Shown: positions 44,342-53,216, counted from the stretch's first letter. The stretch is DNA of 64,000 nucleotides from Cellulophaga sp. 20_2_10 (GCF_023476645.1 NZ_JAMCOJ010000003.1:1-64000), one strand, 5' to 3'. Numbers and translations are program-made. Notes: generated by a model from the sequence alone, not told the origin.

Positions 44342-44357
44342 TATGTCATATGACATA
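44342..44357. promoter_or_regulatory. perfect 16-base palindrome upstream of the asparaginase gene
   Basis: TATGTCATATGACATA is a perfect palindrome (TGTCA-N2-TGACA core), about 15 bases before a TATTTTTA -7-like box (44372-44379), so it covers the -33 position. It is well suited to a dimeric regulator of the asparaginase module. No regulator gene lies inside the module. Confidence 0.5.
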
Positions 44358-44416
44358 CTCTTTTAGGAGATTATTTTTACTAAATCAAATTGATAAAATA
44401 ATTTAAAAAAGGTAAA

Positions 44417-45466
44417 ATGAAAAAGATGTTTATGTTTCTCGTAATTACATTGATTTGTTGTAATTTATTTGCGCAGCAACTCCCACGTATTAAAATACTT
44501 GCCACAGGCGGAACAATTGCAGGAAAAGGTACGTCTCCTAATGCTGCGGGTTATCAAGCAGGTGTAACACCTATTAATGATATGATAGATGCTGTTCCAG
44601 GAATTGATAAATTAGCGACGCTAACAGCAGAACAAGTGTCTAACATTGGTAGTCAAGATATGACTGTTGCGATTTGGTTAAAGCTGGCGAAACGTATAGA
44701 TGAAATTTTTAAAAATAATGAAGCAGATGGTATAGTCATTACTCATGGTACCGATACGATGGAGGAAACAGCCTATTTTTTGAGCCTTACCAACCGTTAT
44801 AATAATCCGGTTATTTTAACCGGCTCAATGAGACCAGGTACAGCTATGAGCTCAGATGGCCCAAAAAATTTATACAATGCAGTTCAGGTTGCGGCAGACC
44901 CACTTTCGAAAGAGAAAGGAGTTATGGTTGTTTTTAATGGTAATATTTTAGACGCACGTGAAGTCGTAAAGACAAATACAACACATGTTGATGCCTTTAC
45001 TTCACCAAATACTGGGCCTATGGGACAAGTGCTTGGTGAAACAGTAAAGTATTATACTAAAGAACTGAGAGATGCTAATAAAAATACACCCTTTGATGTT
45101 ACAAAAATGGATAAACTTCCGAATGTTGCTGTAGTTCTATTATTTGCTGATGTATCAGATGTGGCTATTAATGCTTATGTAAAAGCAGATGTTGAAGGGA
45201 TTGTTACTGCAGGATTGGGTGATGGAAATCTTAACGAGATAAATACTTCCGCAGTAATGAAAGCCACAAATAAAGGAGTTGCTGTCTGTCGAGCTTCAAG
45301 AGTCCCTACGGGAAGAGTTATTTTGAATGACGAAACCGATGATAAAAAGATTGGTTCAATTGTAGGCGACGATCTTAATCCACAAAAAGCTAGAATATTA
45401 TTAATGCTTGGACTTACGCAGACTAAAGACAAAGAAACGTTACAGAGTTATTTTTTCAAATATTAA
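44417..45466 (+). CDS. exported L-asparaginase
   Basis: The 349-residue product has a signal peptide (MKKMFMFLVITLICCNLFAQ), so it is a type II, periplasmic form. Both active-site regions are present: ILATGGTIAGKGTSPNAAG (first catalytic Thr, residues about 28-46) and DGIVITHGTDTMEETAYFLSL (second Thr and Asp, near 108-128), plus LTGSMRPGTAMSSDGPKNLYNA with the catalytic Lys downstream. It hydrolyses asparagine to aspartate and ammonia. It is the first gene of a module whose later genes move and decarboxylate aspartate, so the product has an obvious use. Confidence 0.95.
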   Translation: MKKMFMFLVITLICCNLFAQQLPRIKILATGGTIAGKGTSPNAAGYQAGVTPINDMIDAVPGIDKLATLTAEQVSNIGSQDMTVAIWLKLAKRIDEIFKNNEADGIVITHGTDTMEETAYFLSLTNRYNNPVILTGSMRPGTAMSSDGPKNLYNAVQVAADPLSKEKGVMVVFNGNILDAREVVKTNTTHVDAFTSPNTGPMGQVLGETVKYYTKELRDANKNTPFDVTKMDKLPNVAVVLLFADVSDVAINAYVKADVEGIVTAGLGDGNLNEINTSAVMKATNKGVAVCRASRVPTGRVILNDETDDKKIGSIVGDDLNPQKARILLMLGLTQTKDKETLQSYFFKY

Positions 45467-45491
45467 ATCTAGCAATCTAAATTAAAATATT

Positions 45492-46673
45492 ATGAAAAAA
45501 TTTATATTTTTATGTGTTCTTATATTTATATCTATTGATGTGAATGCCCAGTTACATAAACAATCCGATACATTGAAATTTGGGTCTAAGCCAATCATAT
45601 CAGTCGATAAGGCAAATATATTAGAAAATGTAGATGTTATTGCTAATATGCAATATGCAAATAACAATGATTTTCAGGATGGTAAATATACTAGCAGTAA
45701 TTTTGCAATGAATCAATTTCGACTTGAAGTAAAGGGTATGGTTTTAGATAGTACTGTGTTTTTTAGGTTTCGCGATAGGTATACTCGGACCCCTACTGTT
45801 CAATCTGTAGATAATGTTGATCATTCAGTTGATATGGCTTTTGTGGGTATTAATTTATCAAATAGCTTTAGTATAGCTTTTGGTAAAATGTGTGCAGATT
45901 ATGGAGGATATGAATTTGATGCGAATCCCATTGATATATATCAATATAATGATATTGTTGAGGAGGCAGATAATTTTTTGACAGGGGCACAGTTCACATG
46001 GAATACACATAATAATCAACAATTTACATTTCAAGTTCTTAATGCTAGAACTAAGACTTTTTCTGAATTGTATAATAGTGTTCCAGATGTTAATTCTACA
46101 AAATTTCCTGCTGCCTTTGTAGGCAATTGGAGAGGGAGTTTTGCAGATGGATTGTTTTCTACATTTTGGAGTTATTCCTTTATAACGGAAGCAAGTGAAA
46201 AGCAAGTACAGTATATTGCTTTGGGTAATCAATTAAACCTAAAAAAAGTATTGATTCAATATGATTTTAAGTATATGAAGGATGACCTTGATAGACTTGG
46301 TGTAATAACTAGTCTAATTCCAGAAAGCTACTCTCCCTATACAGCCCTGAAAACTAGTTATGTTGAACATTGGTTGCGAGTACAATACAATTTTTCTCCA
46401 CAATGGAACTTCTCATTAATAGGTATGGTAAGTGATTCTTATTGGAAAGGTAATCCAGACGAAACTGTTAGTAATGATCATATTCGTACGGCATGGGGAG
46501 TAATACCATCTTTAGAATTCTATCCCTTTAAAAAATTGAATCTAAAATTTTTCGCATCATACGTAGGAAGGGATTATAACTATTCTAACACTGCTAAATC
46601 AATATATGATTTAGAAGATTCTACAACTGGTAAGGTGATGCTTGGTTTTATTGCACCACTAAAATTTTTATAA
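45492..46673 (+). CDS. outer-membrane porin, OprO/OprP-like
   Basis: The 393-residue product has a signal peptide (ending VNAQ) and alternating amphipathic strands with aromatic girdles throughout, ending in a terminal FIAPLKFL strand as outer-membrane barrels do. The pattern ANMQYANNNDF, FRLEVKGMVLDSTVFFRFRDRY and VAFGK-like IAFGKMCADYGGYEF resembles the phosphate-selective porin O/P superfamily, which includes many Bacteroidota porins of unknown specificity. Its place after the asparaginase suggests entry of asparagine or aspartate, or exit of alanine. It follows the asparaginase by 25 bases. Confidence 0.78.
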   Translation: MKKFIFLCVLIFISIDVNAQLHKQSDTLKFGSKPIISVDKANILENVDVIANMQYANNNDFQDGKYTSSNFAMNQFRLEVKGMVLDSTVFFRFRDRYTRTPTVQSVDNVDHSVDMAFVGINLSNSFSIAFGKMCADYGGYEFDANPIDIYQYNDIVEEADNFLTGAQFTWNTHNNQQFTFQVLNARTKTFSELYNSVPDVNSTKFPAAFVGNWRGSFADGLFSTFWSYSFITEASEKQVQYIALGNQLNLKKVLIQYDFKYMKDDLDRLGVITSLIPESYSPYTALKTSYVEHWLRVQYNFSPQWNFSLIGMVSDSYWKGNPDETVSNDHIRTAWGVIPSLEFYPFKKLNLKFFASYVGRDYNYSNTAKSIYDLEDSTTGKVMLGFIAPLKFL

Positions 46674-47016
46674 GAGTCTTGTAAACCTTATGAAGTAAGA
46701 ATATGTTTAAGGAACTCTTAAGTCTAGGGTTTCTTAAACATATTTTAATTATTTAAATAAGAAAGACATTATGGATCTATAAATATCACGTAAATCAACA
46801 AGTACTTAGGGTTGATTGATATAAAGTTAGCGTTATATTCAGTGTTAATTACTATTACTATAAATTTTGAAAAGCAACCCAGCGCTATGATGGAAGCTTA
46901 TTGGTGGTGGAAGTCAAAATAAATCAAAAGATAATGGTTTAGGAAATAGGGCTTAGTTCATGGCGATATACCACCTTTAATCCAACTACAAATCAGAACT
47001 AAAATTAAAATAAATT
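46674..47016. other. intergenic region, 343 bases, between the porin and aspT
   Basis: It begins with a probable hairpin terminator (46700-46744). The segment 46865-46985 is richer in G (CAACCCAGCGCTATGATGG and GGTGGTGGAAG) than its surroundings, has no open frame, and may be a remnant of lost coding sequence. I could not read a clear promoter for aspT. Confidence 0.5.
46700..46744 (+). terminator. probable terminator or attenuator after the porin gene
   Basis: AATATGTTTAAGGA (46700-46713) pairs with TTCTTAAACATATT (46731-46744) in 14 positions with one G-T pair, followed by a T/A-rich stretch. The stem is A/T-rich, so it may be leaky; it lies 26 bases past the porin stop. Confidence 0.55.
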
Positions 47017-48714
47017 ATGGAAATTATTTACGATACACTCAGAAATTTTCCTTATCTCACCTTGTTTTTAGCAATTGCTATTGGGTATTTTGTAGGGAAG
47101 TTTAAAATTGGAAAATTTACACTTGGTGGTGTAGCGGGTACATTAATTATGGCTGTAATTATTGGTCAAGTTGGCGGGTTTGAAATTAGTGGAGAAGTTA
47201 AAAGTCTCTTCTTTGCTTTGTTTATTTTTATGGTAGGTTATTTAGGTGGTCCGCAATTTTTTGCTTCATTAAAATTATCCTCCTTAAAGTTTTTAGTAGC
47301 CGCATTTTCAATGACCGTTTTAGGATTATTAGCTGTAGTCGGTCTTTCAATGTGGATGGGGCTTGACAAAGGTATGGCTGCCGGATTGGCTGCAGGAGGA
47401 TTAACTCAATCTGCAATAATTGGTACAGCAGGAGAAGCGATAGATAAATTGGGATTAGCCACAGAGGCAGCTAAAATCATGAAAACAAACGTAGCTGTTG
47501 GTTATTCTATTACCTACATCTTTGGTTCTATTGGTCCAATTTTAATGGTCTCTTTTATTCCAATAGTAATGAAATGGGATATTAGAGCAGAGGCTAAAAA
47601 ACTAGCAGCAAAACTTGGTGGTAGTAAAGAAATGGTAGAAGGCGAATTTGATCCGATCAAAAGAGTTGATACTAGAGTATTCAAAACTTCAAAAACATCA
47701 AAGTATTTGAGTAAAACGATTCAAGATTTTGAAGCTGAATTTAATTTTAATTTAACGGTAGAGCTTGTTATTAGTGATGGTAAAAACATAGAGCCTACTG
47801 CAGATTTTCAAATTAAAGAAGGCGATATTTTATTTGTAACAGGATTAATAACCGCCTTTTCTAATGCTAGTAATACTTTAGGTGAAGAGATTTCAGAAAT
47901 TGGAGCAAACATTGATTTTACAGAAGAGCAAAGACACGTTATTATTTCAAATAAAAAACTACAAGGCAAGACTTTAGCTGAAATTCGTAAGCAATTAGGT
48001 CTAACTAAAACACACGGTGTTTATATAAATAGCATTGTTAGAATGTCTCATGAATTAGCGGTTTTAGATAATACTGAAATTCATGCTGGTGACGAAATAA
48101 CATTGGTTGGTAAGACCAAAGACTTAGATAGAATAGAAAAAGAAATAGGATACAAGCCAACGTCAATCAATAGTACAGATTTTATAGTCTTTGGTTTAGG
48201 TATGGTCGTTGGTTATTTAATCGGCGAAATTAATTTTGATATTAATGGAACAAACGTTGCGTTAGGCTCAGGATTAGGCTGTTTAGTTTCTGGTTTAATC
48301 ATTGGTTTTTTAAGAACAAAACACCCAAAAATGGGAGGTATAAACGTTGGTGCTGCTAGTTTTATTCAAACTTTTGGACTTGCTGTTTTTGTAGGTATCG
48401 TTGGTTTAAATGCTGGAGCACCTGCTTTTCAAGCTATTTTAAAAAGTGGTATTACCTTATTTCTTTTAGGAATTTTAGTGACAATGATACCTATGATTGT
48501 TCAGTTTATTATGAACTTCTATCTTTTAAAAATAAAAAATCCTGTAGAAGCTTTAGGTGTTCTTGTGGGTAGTAAAAGTGCCAATCCAGCATTCTCATCT
48601 CTATTAGATAAAACACAAAACGCAACATCAACGCCAACATTTACAATGACATACGCGGTGGCAAATATATTTTTAACACTTTGGGGTCCAATAATTATTG
48701 CATTGATGCCTTAA
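47017..48714 (+). CDS. aspT: aspartate:alanine antiporter AspT
   Basis: The 565-residue membrane protein has the AAE (AspT/YidE-like) layout: about five hydrophobic segments at the N terminus, two cytoplasmic RCK_C-type domains in the middle (VELVISDGKNIEPTADFQIKEGDILFVTG near 245-275, and ELAVLDNTEIHAGDEITLVG near 350-370), and a second membrane half of about five segments. AspT, established in Tetragenococcus, exchanges external aspartate for internal alanine. The aspartate decarboxylase gene lies 18 bases downstream, as expected for the paired system, which raises confidence over a generic YidE-type call. Confidence 0.92.
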   Translation: MEIIYDTLRNFPYLTLFLAIAIGYFVGKFKIGKFTLGGVAGTLIMAVIIGQVGGFEISGEVKSLFFALFIFMVGYLGGPQFFASLKLSSLKFLVAAFSMTVLGLLAVVGLSMWMGLDKGMAAGLAAGGLTQSAIIGTAGEAIDKLGLATEAAKIMKTNVAVGYSITYIFGSIGPILMVSFIPIVMKWDIRAEAKKLAAKLGGSKEMVEGEFDPIKRVDTRVFKTSKTSKYLSKTIQDFEAEFNFNLTVELVISDGKNIEPTADFQIKEGDILFVTGLITAFSNASNTLGEEISEIGANIDFTEEQRHVIISNKKLQGKTLAEIRKQLGLTKTHGVYINSIVRMSHELAVLDNTEIHAGDEITLVGKTKDLDRIEKEIGYKPTSINSTDFIVFGLGMVVGYLIGEINFDINGTNVALGSGLGCLVSGLIIGFLRTKHPKMGGINVGAASFIQTFGLAVFVGIVGLNAGAPAFQAILKSGITLFLLGILVTMIPMIVQFIMNFYLLKIKNPVEALGVLVGSKSANPAFSSLLDKTQNATSTPTFTMTYAVANIFLTLWGPIIIALMP

Positions 48715-48732
48715 TTTATAAAATGCATTATA

Positions 48733-50328
48733 ATGAAAAAACAAGAAGAAGTAGAACTTAATACGTTAAGTCCGTTTGAAGTAAAAGATACACTAATAAA
48801 ATTAGCGAAATCTAACCACCAACATTCTACGATTAATGCGGGTAGAGGTAATCCAAACTGGATTGCAACAAAGCCTAGAGATGCCTTTTTTCAACTTGGT
48901 CTATTTGGATTAGAAGAAAGTAAAAGACAATTTCAGGAACTAGATGGTTTTGGTGGAATTACAGATAAAGATGGTATTACCAAAAGATTTCAAGCGTATT
49001 TAACTTTAAATAAAAATGTTATTGGATTACGTTATTTAAATGACTTATTTCAATTTGCTGTCGCTAATTATAGTATTGATTCAGACGATTTAATGTTTGA
49101 ATGGGTTAATGGTATTATAGGAAATAATTATCCAGAACCAGGACGTATGTTAAAGCATTCTGAAACCATTGCTCATGCTTATTTAATGAAAGAAATGAGC
49201 GCAGGAGCAACACCTCCAAAAACAAAATATGATGTATTTGCTACAGAAGGTGGTACAGCTGCAATGGTTTACATATTCAATTCTTTAAAAGCAAACAAGT
49301 TTTTAAAAGCAGGAGATACCATTGCTATTGGGACGCCTATTTTTACGCCTTATTTTGAAATGCCAGCGTTAAAGGATTACGATTTAAAAATGGTTTTGAT
49401 TAATGCAGACGAAAACGATAACTGGCAAATTCCAGATTCTGAAATCGATAAACTAAAGGATACCAAAGTAAAAGCATTCTTTTTAGTGAATCCAAGTAAT
49501 CCGCCATCAGTAAAATTAAGTGAGCCTACTTTAGATAAAATTGCCAAAATAGCTAAAGATAGAGAAGACTTGATTTTATTAACTGATGATGTTTATGGAT
49601 CGTTTACGGAAAACTTTACATCACTAGCAATTAAAGCTCCAGAAAGTACCATTCTAGTGTATTCTTATTCTAAATATTTTGGAGCTACAGGTTGGAGACT
49701 TGGAGTAATAGCATTAAATGAAAATAATAATTTTGATAAAATGTTAGCCAAACTTCCTGAGGAAGATAAAGTAGAATTGCGAGAGCGTTATGGAACTATT
49801 TCATTAAATCCAGATGGCATAAAAATGATAGATCGTTTTGTTGCTGATAGTCGCAGTGTAGCTTTAAATCACACTGCTGGTTTATCTACACCACAACAAA
49901 TTCAAATGTCTTTATTCTCTTTAGCAACTTTAATTGATACTGAAAACAAGTATAAAGAAGATGTGAAAAAATTGGTTAGAAATAGATATGATAAGCTCTA
50001 TAAAGACTTACCTGGTAAACCATTAATATCTGAAGACAATAAGAATGCAGCATATTATTACACTTTGGTAGACTTCTTGAATTTAGCTAGAGATAAATAT
50101 AATGAAGCGTTTAGTAAATGGGTTGGCGAGAATTATAACGCTTTAGATCCAGTAATTCGTTTGGCTGAAGAAGAGTCTATTGTAGCTATGCCAGGTGGTG
50201 GTTTTGATGGACCGGACTGGACGATTAGATTCTCACTAGCAAACTCTTATTCTGAAGATTTTGAAAAAATTAGTATTCTAATAAATAATATTATAGATGA
50301 ATATTATAATGAATTTCAAAAAATTTAA
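48733..50328 (+). CDS. aspD: aspartate 4-decarboxylase (bifunctional aspartate aminotransferase) AspD
   Basis: The 531-residue PLP enzyme matches AspD: an N-terminal extension (LSPFEVKDTLIKLA), AGRGNPNWIATKPRDAFFQLG near 38-58, the glycine-rich FATEGGTAAMVYIFNSL near 168-184, NPSNPPSVKL near 256, LTDDVYGSFTENF for the PLP-ring Asp, and SYSKYFGATGWRLGVIAL with the PLP Lys near 315. AspD converts aspartate to alanine and CO2, consuming a proton. With AspT this makes a proton-motive cycle. Typical AspD length is near 530 aa, unlike ordinary aminotransferases (about 400). Confidence 0.94.
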   Translation: MKKQEEVELNTLSPFEVKDTLIKLAKSNHQHSTINAGRGNPNWIATKPRDAFFQLGLFGLEESKRQFQELDGFGGITDKDGITKRFQAYLTLNKNVIGLRYLNDLFQFAVANYSIDSDDLMFEWVNGIIGNNYPEPGRMLKHSETIAHAYLMKEMSAGATPPKTKYDVFATEGGTAAMVYIFNSLKANKFLKAGDTIAIGTPIFTPYFEMPALKDYDLKMVLINADENDNWQIPDSEIDKLKDTKVKAFFLVNPSNPPSVKLSEPTLDKIAKIAKDREDLILLTDDVYGSFTENFTSLAIKAPESTILVYSYSKYFGATGWRLGVIALNENNNFDKMLAKLPEEDKVELRERYGTISLNPDGIKMIDRFVADSRSVALNHTAGLSTPQQIQMSLFSLATLIDTENKYKEDVKKLVRNRYDKLYKDLPGKPLISEDNKNAAYYYTLVDFLNLARDKYNEAFSKWVGENYNALDPVIRLAEEESIVAMPGGGFDGPDWTIRFSLANSYSEDFEKISILINNIIDEYYNEFQKI

Positions 50329-50646
50329 AACAGTCTATTAAAATCATATAAAGCATACCGAAAAAGGAAATTTAAGACTAAGCTTTGCACATTGGATTAC
50401 TATTCAAAAAACACCAAGGAAATATCCTTTTAAAGCATCTGATTTTCAATAGAAAAAGTTTAGTTGAATTGTTAGTTTTTCTGCGTGTTAAGGTTGCTAT
50501 ACGAATCAATTTTAATGCGCAGATTTTTTGTTTTAGTACAGATATCAATTTATATTGGCATATAATAGCAGTGAGTAGTACGCTTCTATAAGTTAATAAC
50601 TTAGAACTGCTAACTTTTTGCTATTTTCGTACTTTAAATATATACT
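50329..50646. other. intergenic region, 318 bases, with a gene remnant
   Basis: Besides the 71-base repeat copy, no gene is apparent. The frame of the aldehyde-dehydrogenase tail is open for 36 codons (from a TAA at 50339 to the TAG at 50450) but has no start. A TATTTTCG box (about 50621-50628) may belong to the promoter of the CBS-domain gene at 50647. Confidence 0.6.
50385..50455 (+). repeat. 71-base direct repeat, copy 2 (displaced aldehyde dehydrogenase 3' end)
   Basis: This copy encodes AHWITIQKTPRKYPFKASDF plus Q and a stop, identical in protein to the end of the aldehyde dehydrogenase, but is joined to unrelated upstream DNA. It marks the right edge of the asparaginase-aspD module. 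Confidence 0.92.
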
Positions 50647-51810
50647 ATGGGTCTATTATTATTTTATGCATTTATTTCAGTTTTCTTCTCTTTTTTATGT
50701 TCTATTCTAGAGGCTGTTTTATTAAGTGTTACTACTACATTTATAAACGTAAAAAAGAAAGAAGGTAAAAGCTTTGCTCTAGGTTTAGAAGCGTTAAAGA
50801 AAGACGTAGATAAACCACTAATTGCAATTTTAACGTTAAATACCATTGCACATACTGTTGGTGCAATTTTAGTTGGGGTACAAGCAAAAGTAGCCTATGC
50901 AGAAATGTATGGTAGTACAACAACAAGTGTGTTGGGAGTTACTTTTACAGAGGATTTAATGGTTGGTATTGTTTCAACTTTAATGACAATTTTAATATTA
51001 ATTGCATCAGAAATTATACCTAAAACTATTGGAGCAACATATTGGAAGCAACTTGCGAATTTTACAACCAAGGCTTTAAATATTATGGTCTTAATTTTAA
51101 AGTGGACAGGACTTTTATGGATTCTACAAGTGTTTACTAAATTGGTAGGCAGCAAAGAACACCATGGTAGTGTATTAAGCAGAGAAGACTTTACAACAAT
51201 GGCAGATATTGCTCATGAAGAAGGTGTTTTTCAGGAATCTGAATCTAAAATTATACGCAACTTATTAGAGTTTGATGAAATTTTAGCCAAACATATAATG
51301 ACGCCACGTACGGTTTTAAAATCAGCGGCAGAAACAGCAACAATAGGTGAGTTCTATGCTGCTAATCCTAAAATGCGTTTTTCTAGAATTCCTGTATACA
51401 GTGGGTCTTTAGATAATATTACAGGTTTTGTTTTAAAAGATAATATTTTAGAAGAAGTTATTAGTAAAAATGGCGATTCTCCTTTATCTAGTATAAAAAG
51501 GGAAATTTTAGCAACAGAACGCAATACACCAATTCCGCAATTGTTTGAGACTTTTATAAAGAAAAGAGAGCACGTTGCTTTGGTTGTAGATGAGTACGGA
51601 TCTGTTAGTGGCCTTGTTACTATGGAAGATGTTATAGAAACCTTGTTAGGAATGGAGATTATGGATGAGAGCGATCACATCGCTGATTTACAATCCTTAG
51701 CTAGAAAAAATTGGGAGACCAGAGCAAAAAAAATGGGGTTAATTGGTGAAGAAGATGGTAAAACTGATAGTTCTGATACAAAACCAGGTTCTGCCGAAGA
51801 TATAAAATGA
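50647..51810 (+). CDS. CNNM/CorC-family membrane protein with CBS domains
   Basis: The 387-residue protein has a DUF21 membrane domain (four hydrophobic segments in residues 1-160, with the SILEAVLLSV and IASEIIPKTIGA motifs) and a pair of CBS domains (residues about 205-335, MTPRTVLKSAAETATIGEF and VDEYGSVSGLVTMEDVIETLLG). Members take part in Mg2+ or Co2+ handling. The usual C-terminal CorC_HlyC domain is missing; instead there is a short acidic tail. Its stop overlaps the ogt start by four bases. Confidence 0.88.
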   Translation: MGLLLFYAFISVFFSFLCSILEAVLLSVTTTFINVKKKEGKSFALGLEALKKDVDKPLIAILTLNTIAHTVGAILVGVQAKVAYAEMYGSTTTSVLGVTFTEDLMVGIVSTLMTILILIASEIIPKTIGATYWKQLANFTTKALNIMVLILKWTGLLWILQVFTKLVGSKEHHGSVLSREDFTTMADIAHEEGVFQESESKIIRNLLEFDEILAKHIMTPRTVLKSAAETATIGEFYAANPKMRFSRIPVYSGSLDNITGFVLKDNILEEVISKNGDSPLSSIKREILATERNTPIPQLFETFIKKREHVALVVDEYGSVSGLVTMEDVIETLLGMEIMDESDHIADLQSLARKNWETRAKKMGLIGEEDGKTDSSDTKPGSAEDIK

Positions 51811-52280
51811 TAGAAACAGCTTACATAAAGACTCCGTTGGGTATAGCCAAAATAGAAGGCGATGAAAACGGACTTTCTGTAATTTCTGTTTTAGATGATG
51901 CCGAAATAACGGAAGTAATTCCAGAAGTGCTTGAAGATGCTGTTTACCAACTACAAGAATATTTTAGTGGGGAACGAGCAATATTTAGTATAGAGTTAAA
52001 TCCAGAAGGAACAGATTTTCAGAAAAAGGTATGGAAGGGCCTTTTAGAAATTCCTTACGGTAAAACGTGTTCTTATTTAGAGCTCTCTAAGGTTTTGGGA
52101 GATCCTAAAGCAATAAGGGCTGTAGCCGCAGCTAATGGTAAAAACCCCCTGTGGATTATTGTTCCTTGCCATAGAGTAATTGGTAGTGATGGATCTTTAA
52201 CAGGCTATGCGGGTGGCTTACACCGTAAAAAATGGCTGTTAGAACATGAGAGTCCGGCTAAACAAACATCCTTATTTTAA
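51807..52280 (+). CDS. ogt: methylated-DNA-protein-cysteine methyltransferase
   Basis: The 157-residue protein removes alkyl groups from O6-alkylguanine in DNA by transfer to its own Cys, in IIVPCHRVIGSDGSLTGYAGG (residues about 118-138). GTDFQKKVWKGLLEIPYGKTCSY is the matching DNA-binding segment. Length and motifs fit the Ogt type without an Ada regulatory domain. It overlaps the CBS-domain gene by four bases, so they are co-translated. Confidence 0.94.
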   Translation: MIETAYIKTPLGIAKIEGDENGLSVISVLDDAEITEVIPEVLEDAVYQLQEYFSGERAIFSIELNPEGTDFQKKVWKGLLEIPYGKTCSYLELSKVLGDPKAIRAVAAANGKNPLWIIVPCHRVIGSDGSLTGYAGGLHRKKWLLEHESPAKQTSLF

Positions 52281-52285
52281 AATAT

Positions 52286-52318
52286 AAAAAAACCGACTTA
52301 ATACGAAGTCGGTTTTTT
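52286..52318. terminator. bidirectional terminator after ogt
   Basis: AAAAACCGACTT pairs with AAGTCGGTTTTT around the loop AATACG (52300-52305). It serves ogt (+) and the converging lipoprotein gene (-). Confidence 0.9.
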
Positions 52319-52340
52319 GTTTTATACTGATAATTAACTC

Positions 52341-53093
52341 TTAGTTTTTACATGTAATTTCACTAGACTTTACATCATCTGCTGTAGCGTCAGACTGATT
52401 AACAGAGTCTTTAAAAAGAACAAACTTGTCTATGGCGTGGCCCGCAGAACGGGCAGATATTTCCATAGTATAAACTGCAGCTTTATCAAACGTAACAAAA
52501 ATAGGGTGACTATCATTATCAGATGTGCTTGCTTGCCATTTAAAATCTAAATCACCACCGCTTCTGTATACTTTAAACCAGCCGTCTTTAGATGCGCCTT
52601 TTGGATTTGGTGTTTTGCCAGTATCTTGTGGGTATACAATACTACCGTCTTTCTCTCCAAAAAAGTCTTTTGCATCTGCAAAACGCAACCACGAGTCATT
52701 ATGGTCAGCTCCATTGTTTCCTTTTTTAACGGCAGATTTCCATAAAAAACGATATGTTCCAGGACTATTTATTTTAATGCTATACGTTGCTAAACCTTCA
52801 CCTGGTTTACCCAAATATTGATCGCCTTCCCAAACCATATATCCTTTTCCAGATATATTATTTCCATCTTTTTTTAATTTCCAGTTGTTGGTAAAAGCAG
52901 CATCTTCAAACTCAACGCTAACTAATCCGTCTTTTTCAACAAAGACAAAGTTTTCAACCTTATCACAGCTTGTTACTTGCTCCTCAGATTTTTCAGGATC
53001 ATCAACATTGTTGTCATCTGCGCTGTCGTCATCACTAGAGCAAGAAAATATAGTAACTGCAATTAATGCTAACGGTAATAATTTTAATTTCAT
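52341..53093 (-). CDS. lipoprotein with a carbohydrate-binding-like domain
   Basis: The 250-residue product has a lipoprotein signal (IFSCSSDDD) and a long acidic linker. The rest is a beta-rich domain with Trp-rich stretches: GYMVWEGDQYLGKPGEGLAT, PGTYRFLWKSAVKKGN, NDSWLRFADAKDFFGEK and AVYTMEISARSAGHAIDKFV. The pattern, in which a sentence-like order of GTY-F-W, NDSW-R and ARS-GHAIDK recurs, resembles galactose-binding-fold modules of secreted polysaccharide enzymes, so a surface carbohydrate-binding role is likely but not proven. It stands alone. Confidence 0.72.
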   Translation of the reverse strand: MKLKLLPLALIAVTIFSCSSDDDSADDNNVDDPEKSEEQVTSCDKVENFVFVEKDGLVSVEFEDAAFTNNWKLKKDGNNISGKGYMVWEGDQYLGKPGEGLATYSIKINSPGTYRFLWKSAVKKGNNGADHNDSWLRFADAKDFFGEKDGSIVYPQDTGKTPNPKGASKDGWFKVYRSGGDLDFKWQASTSDNDSHPIFVTFDKAAVYTMEISARSAGHAIDKFVLFKDSVNQSDATADDVKSSEITCKN

Positions 53094-53216
53094 AGTAGTA
53101 ATTTGTTTTTGTAGCTAACGGTATTTGTAGGATTTTATTGGTTGCGTATGTTGTATTTCGATAAACGGTAATTTATACTTATATTCAGTTTTCTTTTTAA
53201 ATATTAAATCATTATT

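Noticed and set aside
45858-46232. A 124-codon minus-strand frame inside the porin gene
   Set aside because: It lies wholly antisense to a well-supported barrel gene and has a composition (many Ile, Cys, Ser) typical of complementary-strand translation.
44225-50384. A transposon with terminal inverted repeats
   Set aside because: The bounding repeats are direct, not inverted, and no transposase or integrase frame lies between them.
50385-50591. A 68-codon open frame over the repeat copy
   Set aside because: It reads the displaced aldehyde dehydrogenase tail in another frame, has no family features and lacks a plausible start region.
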